Positions 1 through 7,832 of a DNA stretch of 11,029 nt are shown piece by piece. The stretch spans positions 1 to 11,029 of the forward strand of contig JBBKWG010000256.1 in NCBI GenBank assembly GCA_037968835.1. The letters are read 5' to 3'. This DNA comes from JBBKWG01 sp037968835. Its GTDB lineage: Bacteria; Pseudomonadota; Alphaproteobacteria; Rhodobacterales; Rhodobacteraceae. A program made the position numbers and the translations under genes. A model generated the notes under the pieces. The model ran no database searches and was not told the origin of the DNA. It saw only the letters and a program-made list of their open reading frames with translations. Positions within the stretch are counted from its first letter, which is position 1, and every line of letters begins with the position of its first letter.

Positions 1-225
1 CTAACTCCGCCACCCCCATACCGCACGGCGCGACCGACATTGACCGGCCTCGCGCACGCATGTCTGATCGGCTACCCCCGCTATTTCGACCCAAGGACAG
101 CAAGGCCCCTCTCGCCCGAGGCGGCGGTCGATCTGCTTGCCGAAGGGATCGACATCCCGCGTCGCAACAGATTGCTGTCGCGATTGCAGGATCTTCTTTC
201 AGGACATCTGCGGCGACGCGGTTAA
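1..225 (+). CDS. KpsC-like capsular polysaccharide protein, C-terminal fragment
   Basis: The gene enters from the left edge in frame 1 with no stop before TAA at 223-225, so only the last 74 residues are visible and the true start lies outside the window. The segment LIGYPRYFDPRTARPLSPE, followed by a leucine- and arginine-rich tail, resembles the C-terminus of the KpsC/capsule_synth family, which commonly ends with a YPRYVDP-type motif. KpsC proteins are beta-Kdo glycosyltransferases that build the linker attaching group 2 capsular polysaccharide to lipid at the cytoplasmic face of the inner membrane. The gene converges on ribD and its stop codon overlaps ribD's. The YPRYFDP motif is seen directly; the family call is from memory of the family and rests on a short fragment. 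Whether other capsule genes sit to the left cannot be told. Confidence 0.72.
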   Translation, partial: LTPPPPYRTARPTLTGLAHACLIGYPRYFDPRTARPLSPEAAVDLLAEGIDIPRRNRLLSRLQDLLSGHLRRRG

Positions 226-1319
226 TCCGGTCGTTGGAAGCGCAACATCGCATCGTTTCCAATGCGGCGAACATCGACAAGCGCAAAGTCGGGCGCGTCG
301 GCAAGCGAAGCGATGCCCATTGCCCCGACGGACGGCTGTCCTTCGGCACCAATCGCCTTTCCGGCGGTGAACATGACAAGTTCATCCACAAGGTCAGCGG
401 TGAAAAGCGACGCTGCCAGCGAGCCACCGCCTTCGCAGAACACCCGAGTCAAACCGCGCGCGCCGAGCGCAGCCAGCAATTCCGACGGGCTGACATGGCC
501 GTTTGTGGTGGCAACGGGGATCAGGGTTGCGCCCGCTTTGGCCCACAGATCCGCATTCGCCAGATCGTCGCCCTTGCCGTGGACCAGCCAGACCGGCCCC
601 TGGTCAATGGTTTCCGCCAGCCGGTTCGGCCAGGGCAGGTTCAGATGGCGCGAAACGACGATGCGCACAGGTTGGCGGTCGCATCCGATGTCACGCACCG
701 TCAGCGTCGGATTGTCCGCACGCGCGGTTCCGGCACCGACAAGCACCGCGTCGTGGCACATGCGCATGGCATGGACGGCGCGTCGGGCGTCGGGTCCGGT
801 GATCCAGCGACTTTCTCCGGTGGCGGTGGCAATGCGACCGTCGATCGTGGCGGCAAGCTTTAGCGTCAGCATCGGACGGCCCAAGGTCACGCGGGACAGA
901 AACCCCCGCTGCATCTCACGAAGGCTGTTCGGCCCCCCGGCCTCGACAACTTCAACGCCGGCGCTGCGAAGTGCCGCAAACCCCTGCCCCGCAACGCGCC
1001 GATCGGGGTCATGCAACGGCGCGACGACACGAGCGATGCCCGCGGCGATCAGTGCATTCGTGCAAGGTCGGGTCTGCCCGACATGGGCGCAGGGTTCCAG
1101 AGTGACATACGCCGTCGCCCCGCGCGCCAGTGTTCCGGCCTGGGCCAGTGCGACGGTTTCAGCGTGAGGGCGACCGCCGTCGGCTGTGCGTCCCCGCCCG
1201 ACAATGCGCCCGTCCTTGACGACGACGCACCCGACAGCAGGGTTTGGCCAGACCCGGCCAAGACCCCGCGCGGCCAGTGTCAGCGCGTGGTTGAGGTGAC
1301 GCAGATCGTCTGCCGTCAC
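222..1319 (-). CDS. ribD: RibD, bifunctional riboflavin deaminase/reductase
   Basis: This 365-residue protein has the usual RibD length. The N-terminal deaminase domain (about residues 1-125) carries the zinc site HAE at 52-54, PCAH at 76-79 and a second cysteine at 86 (RPCT). The C-terminal reductase domain (about 147-362) has the GAGTARADNP stretch near 195-204 and the NADPH-binding EGGGSLAAS at 296-304. It catalyses deamination of the GTP-derived pyrimidine and then reduction of its ribose side chain, the second and third steps of riboflavin synthesis, in the cytoplasm. The start is GTG at 1319-1317, overlapping the nrdR stop as GTGA, which indicates translational coupling. No riboflavin synthase or ribBA gene follows in the window: the next gene, on the opposite strand, is capsule-related, so the rest of the pathway must be encoded elsewhere. 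All key residues are present. Confidence 0.97.
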   Translation of the reverse strand: MTADDLRHLNHALTLAARGLGRVWPNPAVGCVVVKDGRIVGRGRTADGGRPHAETVALAQAGTLARGATAYVTLEPCAHVGQTRPCTNALIAAGIARVVAPLHDPDRRVAGQGFAALRSAGVEVVEAGGPNSLREMQRGFLSRVTLGRPMLTLKLAATIDGRIATATGESRWITGPDARRAVHAMRMCHDAVLVGAGTARADNPTLTVRDIGCDRQPVRIVVSRHLNLPWPNRLAETIDQGPVWLVHGKGDDLANADLWAKAGATLIPVATTNGHVSPSELLAALGARGLTRVFCEGGGSLAASLFTADLVDELVMFTAGKAIGAEGQPSVGAMGIASLADAPDFALVDVRRIGNDAMLRFQRPD

Positions 1320-1780
1320 TCGTCCTTCTGCGGTGGTCGCAGCTCGCTCACGAACTTGTCGAAGTCGTCGGCAGCCTGGAAGTTCTTGTAGACGCTGGCG
1401 AAGCGGACATACGCCACGGTATCAATCCGCGCCAGGCTTTCCATCACGATCTCGCCGATGGAATGCGACGGTATGTCGGTCTCGCCCAGACTTTCCAGAC
1501 GCCGAACGATGCCGGAAATCATCTGGTCCATGCGTTCGGGTTCGACGGGGCGTTTTTGCAGGGCGATGCGGATCGAGCGTTCGAGCTTGTCGCGATCAAA
1601 ATCCTCGCGCCGTCCATTTGATTTGATCACGACCAGATCGCGCAGTTGAACGCGCTCGTAGGTCGTGAATCGCCCGCCGCAAGCCGGACAGAACCGCCGA
1701 CGCCGGATGGCGACGTGATCCTCAGCAGGCCGTGAGTCTTTGACCTGAGTGTCGATATTTCCGCAAAACGGGCAGCGCAT
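1316..1780 (-). CDS. nrdR: NrdR, ribonucleotide reductase transcriptional repressor
   Basis: The protein has 154 residues, the standard NrdR size. An N-terminal zinc ribbon has cysteines at 3, 6, 31 and 34 (CPFC and CPAC), with the basic run RRRR just before the second pair. An ATP-cone domain covers about 49-139 (VIKSNGRREDFDRDKL through YVRFASVYKNF). NrdR senses dATP/ATP through the cone and represses ribonucleotide reductase genes by binding NrdR boxes. The ATG at 1780 follows a purine-rich GGGAGAA at usable spacing, and the start MRCPFC is typical of the family. It is the first gene of a two-gene unit with ribD, overlapped by four bases, a widespread pairing. No convincing NrdR box was found in its own upstream region, so autoregulation is not indicated. 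The leader holds two adjacent inverted repeats, listed separately. Confidence 0.97.
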   Translation of the reverse strand: MRCPFCGNIDTQVKDSRPAEDHVAIRRRRFCPACGGRFTTYERVQLRDLVVIKSNGRREDFDRDKLERSIRIALQKRPVEPERMDQMISGIVRRLESLGETDIPSHSIGEIVMESLARIDTVAYVRFASVYKNFQAADDFDKFVSELRPPQKDE

Positions 1781-1803
1781 CCGCCACTTCTCCCTGCCGA
1801 TTA

Positions 1804-1842
1804 GGGTCTTTGTGACCCGTCCCCACAGCGACTATAGGGGAC
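1804..1842 (-). promoter_or_regulatory. Two abutting inverted repeats in the nrdR leader
   Basis: Read on the minus strand towards nrdR, GTCCCC (1842-1837) pairs with GGGGAC (1824-1819) around a 12-base loop, and GGGTC (1818-1814) pairs with GACCC (1808-1804) around five bases. The two dyads touch exactly. The upstream GGGTC at 1844-1840 could instead pair with GACCC at 1808-1804, which would break both hairpins. TATAGT at 1836-1831 lies in the first loop and could be a -10 box, but no good -35 is seen. Function is unknown: an operator, an RNA leader structure or chance are all possible. Confidence 0.4.
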
Positions 1843-1936
1843 CCTCCGCATTTTGGGTAGGGGTGAAAGCACACCGCAAGATACGGATGGAACGTGTCTG
1901 TTGCTGATGGGTTATAGTTTTAACAAATATGGAAAC

Positions 1937-1941
1937 CGGAG
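1937..1941 (+). promoter_or_regulatory. Ribosome binding site fixing the SDR start at 1950
   Basis: CGGAG ends eight bases before ATG 1950. The alternative ATG at 1929 has no Shine-Dalgarno sequence and would add seven residues ahead of the usual MTRTLLITGASSGIG N-terminus of an SDR. Confidence 0.65.
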
Positions 1942-1949
1942 CAGATCGA

Positions 1950-2621
1950 ATGACAAGAACCTTACTCATCACCGGCGCCTCGTCGGGTATCGGCGCTGAA
2001 ACCGCCCGCGCTGCCGTAAAGAACGGCTGGAACGTTGCGATGTTGGCCCGAAGCGGTGACAAACTCGACGCGCTGGCAGAGGAATTGGGCGAATCCGGAC
2101 TGGCGGTTCAAACCGACGTCACGGACCTTGCGGCGTTGGAGCAGGCCGTCGCGCAAACGACGGAACGTTTCGGTGGGATTGATGCGGCGTTTGCGAACGC
2201 GGGCACCGGCCTTTCCACCCCCGGCACGATTGATGGCGATCCCGAGGAATGGCGCCAGATGATCGACCTCAATATCATGGGCGTTCTCTACACGGCCCGG
2301 GCGGTTCTGCCTGAGTTGAAGAAGAGCAAAGGCACGCTTGTGCTGACCGGTTCAGCCGCGGGCCGTCTGCATATACCCGGGTCAATCTATGGGGCGACAA
2401 AGTGGTTCGTGCACGGCTATGCTGGAAACATGGCTGACGAAATGCGCGAATGGGGCGGGCGGTGCACGGTAGTTGCACCAGGGATGGTCAACACCGACTT
2501 TTTCGACGACGCGCATCCCGACAAGCTGTTGCCAGAAGATGTCGCGAACGCCGTCATGCACGCGATTGAAGCCCCGCCACGCGCCGCAATCCGCGAGATC
2601 TTTTTGATGCCGCAAAATTAA
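1950..2621 (+). CDS. Short-chain dehydrogenase/reductase (classical SDR)
   Basis: This 223-residue protein is a classical NAD(P)-dependent SDR with a Rossmann fold. The cofactor motif TGASSGIG is at residues 8-15, NAG at 83-85, the active-site Asn at 108 (LNIMG), and the catalytic Ser, Tyr and Lys at 135, 148 and 152 (YGATK). The segment VAPGMVNTDF near 175-184 is the usual PG motif after the active site. It resembles the YdfG-like group, which reduces 3-hydroxy acids or aldehydes, but the substrate cannot be read from the sequence. It is divergent from nrdR and lies 56 bases upstream of dodecin on the same strand. A weak plus-strand promoter may lie at 1901-1929 (TTGCTG, 17 bases, CAAATA). 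The start chosen is 1950 because of the ribosome binding site. Confidence 0.93.
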   Translation: MTRTLLITGASSGIGAETARAAVKNGWNVAMLARSGDKLDALAEELGESGLAVQTDVTDLAALEQAVAQTTERFGGIDAAFANAGTGLSTPGTIDGDPEEWRQMIDLNIMGVLYTARAVLPELKKSKGTLVLTGSAAGRLHIPGSIYGATKWFVHGYAGNMADEMREWGGRCTVVAPGMVNTDFFDDAHPDKLLPEDVANAVMHAIEAPPRAAIREIFLMPQN

Positions 2622-2666
2622 AACAGGAACGTCACTCGCTGGCGTGCGTTGGGTAAATATCAACAT

Positions 2667-2672
2667 AGGAGG
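2667..2672 (+). promoter_or_regulatory. Perfect Shine-Dalgarno AGGAGG before dodecin
   Basis: AGGAGG lies five bases before ATG 2678. It is the strongest ribosome binding site noticed in the window and suggests high translation of this small protein. Confidence 0.8.
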
Positions 2673-2677
2673 ATACC

Positions 2678-2881
2678 ATGAGCGTAGCTCGGGTCACGGA
2701 AATTTCAGCAACTTCGCCAAACAGCTTCGACGATGCGGTCAAACAGGGGATCGCGCGGGCATCGAAAACCGTCCGCAACATCCAAAGTGCGTGGATCAAG
2801 GAACAGACGGTCAAGGTCGAGAACGATCAGGTCGTGCATTACCGCGTGAACATGATGGTGACGTTCGTTCTGGAGGACTGA
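2678..2881 (+). CDS. Dodecin, flavin-binding protein
   Basis: At 67 residues this has the normal dodecin length. It begins with the beta strand SVARVTEISATSPNSFDDAV, continues with a helix (about 17-33), then the flavin-stacking tryptophan at 39 (SAWIKEQ), and ends with the conserved YRVNMMVTFVLED strand. Dodecins form hollow dodecamers that bind FMN, riboflavin or related flavins between paired tryptophans, and are thought to store or buffer flavin and quench its photochemistry. The protein is cytosolic. It follows the SDR by 56 bases, so it may be co-transcribed or have its own promoter; a TAAATAT patch at 2654-2660 is only a weak -10 candidate. It converges on the YjbQ gene with a ten-base gap and no room for a terminator. 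Family assignment is firm; partner flavin and physiological role are inferred. Confidence 0.95.
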   Translation: MSVARVTEISATSPNSFDDAVKQGIARASKTVRNIQSAWIKEQTVKVENDQVVHYRVNMMVTFVLED

Positions 2882-2891
2882 TCAGCTCCGC

Positions 2892-3305
2892 TCAGGCGAT
2901 CATCGAGACAACGACATCGCGCCGGCGTGGGCGGGCGCGATGTTCGAATAGGTAAATTCCCTGCCAGGTTCCAAGCGCAAGTCGCCCTGAAATAATGGGT
3001 ATGTTCAAGCTGACTGGCATCATTGCCGCTTTGATGTGGGCCGGCATGTCGTCGGGTCCTTCCTGCGTGTGCCGCAGATAGGCCATCGATTCGTCGTCAC
3101 TTGGCGGCACAAGCCTGTCAAAATAGGCCCGAAGGTCGCGCTGCACGTTCGGGTCCGCGTTTTCCTGGATCAGAAGCGAACACGAGGTGTGGCGAACAAA
3201 AAGGTTGAGCAGTCCGTCGCCCTCTGTCAGCACTTCCACGCGATCAGTGAATTCGTATAGCCCGGGACCGGTAGTTTCGATTCCAATGATCTCGGTTCGC
3301 AGCAT
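2892..3305 (-). CDS. YjbQ/UPF0047 family protein
   Basis: This 137-residue protein carries the UPF0047 signature: a serine-to-GTWQ stretch at about 99-115 (SLNIPIISGRLALGTWQG), the conserved HTSCSLLIQEN at 39-49, and histidines at 90 and 122 that fit the family's metal/phosphate-binding pocket. Family members form a compact trimer. Some have weak thiamine-phosphate synthase activity, which gave the annotation name secondary thiamine-phosphate synthase, but the physiological reaction is not settled. The ATG at 3305-3303 overlaps the preceding stop by one base (TGATG), and no good Shine-Dalgarno sequence precedes it, so it is probably translated by coupling to the secreted-protein gene. It is the last gene of the minus-strand chain that starts near 5123. 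Confidence 0.93.
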   Translation of the reverse strand: MLRTEIIGIETTGPGLYEFTDRVEVLTEGDGLLNLFVRHTSCSLLIQENADPNVQRDLRAYFDRLVPPSDDESMAYLRHTQEGPDDMPAHIKAAMMPVSLNIPIISGRLALGTWQGIYLFEHRARPRRRDVVVSMIA

Positions 3306-3679
3306 CAGTCGCTGAGCTTGAGTTCGCGGCAGAACATGCGTGCGTGGGCGGCGCTCAGGCTGCTGCTATCGCCCAGAATGGCGAGTCCGGTTTTGCGTGC
3401 ACCGGTTGGGGACAGGCTGAAACTCATTCCCTGCCCGGATCTGCGTGGACTGGACGAGGTGCGGTAGATGCGGGTCTGCTGATTGAGACCAAGCTCGCGG
3501 ACCACGTAGTCCCCGGCCGCGCACCAGAATGCCGGTGCGCCTGACTGACCGCGATAGGCGACGTTGAAACTGGACTCGCCTGCGGGCTCGACGATCAGAC
3601 GGTTTTCGGCGACGAATGCCTGTGCAGGCAAGACGTAGCCGGCGGCAATGGCGAGTGCCACGAGAAGCGACTTTGACAT
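3305..3679 (-). CDS. Small secreted hypothetical protein
   Basis: This 124-residue protein was not matched to a named family. It starts with a clear Sec signal peptide: a lysine at residue 3, hydrophobic LLVALAIAAGYVL, then PAQA with likely cleavage after residue 21. The mature part of about 103 residues has exactly two cysteines, at 53 (FWCAAGDYV) and 117 (MFCREL), which could form one disulfide in the periplasm, and no further membrane segment. The middle is serine- and arginine-rich. The style resembles small periplasmic proteins that I recall as conserved hypotheticals in Rhodobacteraceae. AAGGAG at 3693-3688 lies eight bases before ATG 3679 and supports this start. It is 54 bases downstream of the reductase gene and overlaps the YjbQ gene by one base. 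A conserved link of a secreted protein with YjbQ would be unexpected, so the overlap may simply reflect compaction. Confidence 0.8.
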   Translation of the reverse strand: MSKSLLVALAIAAGYVLPAQAFVAENRLIVEPAGESSFNVAYRGQSGAPAFWCAAGDYVVRELGLNQQTRIYRTSSSPRRSGQGMSFSLSPTGARKTGLAILGDSSSLSAAHARMFCRELKLSD

Positions 3680-3724
3680 GGGTGGTACTCCTTGGCTTGC
3701 GGTACGAATGATGTGGCCATGTGC

Positions 3725-3760
3725 GGCGTCAGTTCAAGGCCCGGCGGGCGTCAGTTCAAG
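3725..3760. repeat. 14-bp direct repeat at the 3' end of the reductase gene
   Basis: GGCGTCAGTTCAAG occurs perfectly at 3725-3738 and 3747-3760, a 22-bp period. On the minus strand the copy at 3747-3760 encodes the LELT end of the reductase, while the copy at 3725-3738 is out of frame with it and supplies the TGA stop at 3736-3734. A short duplication could therefore have set the present C-terminus. Confidence 0.7.
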
Positions 3761-4288
3761 ATAGCGCGAACCGGCTTTGTTAAGAATGCGCTCTGTCCTG
3801 ATCGAAAAGCCCAGGCTTGTGAAAACGGCCACCGGGTCGCGGGTTTGCTGTTCGGAAAAGATCGGCACGCCGCCCCCGAACGTCACCGGTTCGATCGTGA
3901 GATTGACGCGGTCGATGGCCTGGTGTTCGAGAAACCAGTCGTGCACGCGGGTGCCGCCAAGGATGAGACCCGATACAAGCGGGCGGATGCCGTTGACGAG
4001 TTTGGGCAGTTGCGATGAGAGCAATTTCGCCGGGTCGAGCCATAGCTGGGTCGGGCGCTGCCAACCTGATTGCGTGGTGGAAAAGACGATCCGGCGACGG
4101 TGCGGTTTGTCGGCGGCTTCGTGTGTGTGACGTCCCATGATGGCCCAGTCCGCTGCCTCGACATCGCGGAAGAAAAGCGCCTGCTCTTCCGGGCTGGCCC
4201 ATGCTTGCGGCGGCTCGTCGGGCTTGCGCGCGATGTAGGCATCGGCGGAGGTGGCCACCGTGAGAGTGAAGGTTGCGCGGTCATTCAC
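3734..4288 (-). CDS. RibD C-terminal/DHFR-like reductase
   Basis: From GTG 4288 this is 184 residues, the usual size for stand-alone RibD_C (DHFR-fold) proteins. Features seen are FTLTVATSADAYIA at 7-20 (family form S-x-D-G-x-I-A, here with Ala for Gly), MGRHTHE at 51-57 (family form GR-x-T-x-E), LILGGTRVHDWFL at 108-120 (nucleotide-binding GG) and TFGGGVPIF at 136-144. Such proteins are NAD(P)H-dependent reductases of pterin- or flavin-precursor-like substrates; the substrate here is unknown. There is no deaminase domain, so it does not replace RibD. An open frame extends up to 4411, but that extension lies inside the SDR gene and is not family-like; GTG 4288 overlaps the SDR stop by eight bases, consistent with coupling. 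ATG 4312 is a second choice. The start is the main uncertainty. Confidence 0.87.
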   Translation of the reverse strand: MNDRATFTLTVATSADAYIARKPDEPPQAWASPEEQALFFRDVEAADWAIMGRHTHEAADKPHRRRIVFSTTQSGWQRPTQLWLDPAKLLSSQLPKLVNGIRPLVSGLILGGTRVHDWFLEHQAIDRVNLTIEPVTFGGGVPIFSEQQTRDPVAVFTSLGFSIRTERILNKAGSRYLELTPAGP

Positions 4289-5123
4289 CAGCCACGAAGT
4301 CCTTGAAAGCATCTTCGAAATCGGGATGCCAGCGCGACAGCGGCGGGCGGTTTTCGATGATGTCGCCAATCGCCCAGGCCATGCGTTTCTCGTCCGTTGC
4401 GCGGTCAACATCGTTGTCGGGGCAGAGAATGTAGAAATCGCCGGAGTTCAGCCGCTCCAGCATGAAATCGGCGGTCTTTTCCGGCGTCCAGGCGCCTGCG
4501 GGCTTCTCGGTCCGGTCGCCTTTGGTGAGGTCGGTGAATACGAAGCCGGGAATCAGCAGATGGGCGCTGATCTGCGCGTCTTCGGTGTTGCGCAATTCAT
4601 GTTCAAGTGCCTCGGTAAACGCCTTCACCCCGGCTTTCGACACGTTGTAAGCCGGATCGCCCGGCGGTGTCGTGATCCCCTGTTTCGAACCGGTGTTGAT
4701 GATCGCCCCGGCCCGTCCACGCTCGATCATGCGGGGGCCAAAGACGCGGGAGCCGTTGATGATGCCGCCGAGATTGACGGCAAGCACGCGGTTCCACGTT
4801 TCGTCCTCGCCGAAAAGCGTCGAGCCGGGCTGGATCCCTGCATTGTTCATCAGGATGTCGGTGCCACCGAAGCGGTCGGCGATCTGCTTTTCGAGGGCGC
4901 GCATTTCGTCGATGTCGGACACGTCGGTATCGGCGGTCAGAACCTCGGGCGCGCCGGCGCTTTTCAATGCGTCGGTGGCTGGGTCGAGCAGGTCGGCGCG
5001 ATTGTCGACGATGACCAGTTGCATCCCCATTGCCGCGAATCGCTTGGCGGCGGCCAGACCGATCCCGGACGCGCCGCCGGTGATGACGGCGACCGATTCG
5101 GATGTGAGGGCGGGATGGGGCAT
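4281..5123 (-). CDS. Short-chain dehydrogenase/reductase (second SDR)
   Basis: The protein is 280 residues from ATG 5123. It has the cofactor motif TGGASGIG at 15-22, an acidic residue after the second strand (VIVDNRAD, Asp40) that favours NAD(H), NNAG at 93-96, LNP-like VNLGG at 116-120, and the catalytic Ser146, Tyr159 and Lys163 (YNVSK). After the catalytic core it has an extended C-terminus of about 75 residues (from about 205) rich in charged and aromatic residues, ending WHPDFEDAFKDFVAGE. The substrate is unknown. AAAGGAA eight bases before ATG 5123 supports this start over the ATG or GTG ten codons upstream. Its stop overlaps the DHFR-like gene, so the two are probably one transcript. 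It is not closely similar to the first SDR in this window and is unlikely to be a recent duplicate. Confidence 0.94.
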   Translation of the reverse strand: MPHPALTSESVAVITGGASGIGLAAAKRFAAMGMQLVIVDNRADLLDPATDALKSAGAPEVLTADTDVSDIDEMRALEKQIADRFGGTDILMNNAGIQPGSTLFGEDETWNRVLAVNLGGIINGSRVFGPRMIERGRAGAIINTGSKQGITTPPGDPAYNVSKAGVKAFTEALEHELRNTEDAQISAHLLIPGFVFTDLTKGDRTEKPAGAWTPEKTADFMLERLNSGDFYILCPDNDVDRATDEKRMAWAIGDIIENRPPLSRWHPDFEDAFKDFVAGE

Positions 5124-5131
5124 GGCGGCGG

Positions 5132-5138
5132 TTCCTTT
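5132..5138 (-). promoter_or_regulatory. Ribosome binding site of the second SDR
   Basis: On the minus strand AAAGGAA ends eight bases before ATG 5123. It decides the start against the in-frame upstream codon at 5153, for which the sequence gives no comparable site. Confidence 0.65.
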
Positions 5139-5301
5139 GCGACTGGTGGACAACCTAACTTGCGGGTCGACCGGGGCAAGGGAGGTCGCAAGGCTGCGGA
5201 ATGGTTAAGAAATGATTGCCGTGGCGTGCGGTCGGTTTTGTGCGGTGTTTGTCAGAATGCGCTATAAGCTATTGCTTTAGTTAGATTATTTCTGTCAGCC
5301 A

Positions 5302-5345
5302 AACATCGGTAACGCGTCGGTATCACGTCGGTATTGCGTCGGTGT
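5302..5345. repeat. Four tandem 11-bp imperfect repeats (core CRTCGGTA)
   Basis: Four consecutive 11-base units occur: AACATCGGTAA (5302-5312), CGCGTCGGTAT (5313-5323), CACGTCGGTAT (5324-5334) and TGCGTCGGTGT (5335-5345). The core TCGGT is invariant. An 11-bp period places each core on nearly the same face of the helix, as in arrays of direct-repeat regulator sites. A replication slippage product is the alternative. No regulator can be named. Confidence 0.7.
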
Positions 5346-5479
5346 CGGGCGGGCGGCGGGCTCAGTAAGTCTTAACGAAGGCGATGGTAGCGTGGTCAGG
5401 TTGACCGACTGTCAGCGATACGTGCGCCGCCCAAAGCGCATTCATTGCGAGGATGCGAGGGCGCCCGTGCGGGCCGGTC

Positions 5480-5752
5480 TCAATCGAAGATGCCGTCGCC
5501 CTGCTCGTCGATCAGTTGTTTCGCCTTGGCGGCCGAGGCAGCGATTGCCGCGTCGCGCGAACCAAGCGTGTCGGCGCGGATCAGCGTGTGCGTCCGGATC
5601 TCGCCGTCGATGGTCTTTTCGATCCTCGCGGATATGCGAAAGTCGCTGCCTTCGTGCTTCGGTTCGGGCGTGATCGTGAAACCTTGGTAGGTCTCGGACT
5701 CGGCCTCGGGTGACTGCTTTGCGCCCCCGAAAAGGCGAGAGAAAAGGGACAT
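5480..5752 (-). CDS. HlyU family small protein
   Basis: This 90-residue protein fits the HlyU family (small alphaproteobacterial members). It has an N-terminal MSLFSRLFGG, then ETYQGFTITPEP at 20-31, RISARIEKTIDGEIRTHTLIRADT at 39-62 as the conserved core of beta strands, and a C-terminal alanine-rich helix ending KQLIDEQGDGIFD. Although the family is named after the Vibrio transcriptional activator HlyU, that name is annotation history: this protein has no visible helix-turn-helix, so a transcriptional role is uncertain. GGAG seven bases before ATG 5752 supports the start. It lies 52 bases after rpoD on the same strand with no convincing terminator between them, so it may be read through from rpoD. 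Confidence 0.88.
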   Translation of the reverse strand: MSLFSRLFGGAKQSPEAESETYQGFTITPEPKHEGSDFRISARIEKTIDGEIRTHTLIRADTLGSRDAAIAASAAKAKQLIDEQGDGIFD

Positions 5753-5804
5753 GGGGTGGCTCCGTTTATTTGCCTCCCGGATCGCGAAACTGTTCGTTGA
5801 GAGA

Positions 5805-7811
<2,007 letters not shown>

Positions 7812-7817
7812 CCGGCA

Positions 7818-7823
7818 CTCCCG
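7818..7823 (-). promoter_or_regulatory. Ribosome binding site of rpoD
   Basis: CGGGAG on the minus strand ends six bases before ATG 7811, deciding the start at MAAKDNTDE rather than the longer MICRECRMAAK form. Confidence 0.75.
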
Positions 7824-7832
7824 ACAAATCAT

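Larger units (their letters stand above)
5124..5479. other. Gene-free region between the second SDR and the HlyU-like gene
   Basis: About 356 bases contain no open frame with protein-like features. From left to right: the SDR leader; a TTAACCAT octamer on the minus strand (5208-5201), which matches a known CtrA half-site form; an AT-rich patch at 5261-5295; the 11-bp tandem repeats at 5302-5345; a TTAACG at 5372-5377; and a small dyad GGTCA-GGT-TGACC at 5394-5406. Just downstream of the HlyU-like stop, GCCC-GCAC-GGGC on the minus strand could form a short hairpin but has no T run. A weak plus-strand promoter (TTGTGC, 18 bases, CTATAA) near 5236-5265 would point into this region, so an unannotated small RNA is possible but not demonstrated. 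Confidence 0.5.

Noticed and set aside
1804..1860. FMN riboswitch (RFN element) in the nrdR-ribD leader
   Set aside because: The region lacks the conserved RFN sequence blocks and helices; only short dyads are present, and the leader precedes nrdR rather than ribD alone.
4289..4411. N-terminal extension of the RibD_C-like reductase
   Set aside because: The extra 41 residues lie inside the SDR coding sequence, are not family-like, and the domain begins naturally just after GTG 4288.
4251..5267. 338-residue plus-strand open frame antisense to the second SDR
   Set aside because: It is another codon-bias shadow; the SDR catalytic motifs are intact on the minus strand.
5124..5479. tRNA or other structured RNA gene in the gene-free region
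   Set aside because: No cloverleaf, no conserved T-loop sequence and no strong terminator were seen; a small RNA cannot be excluded.
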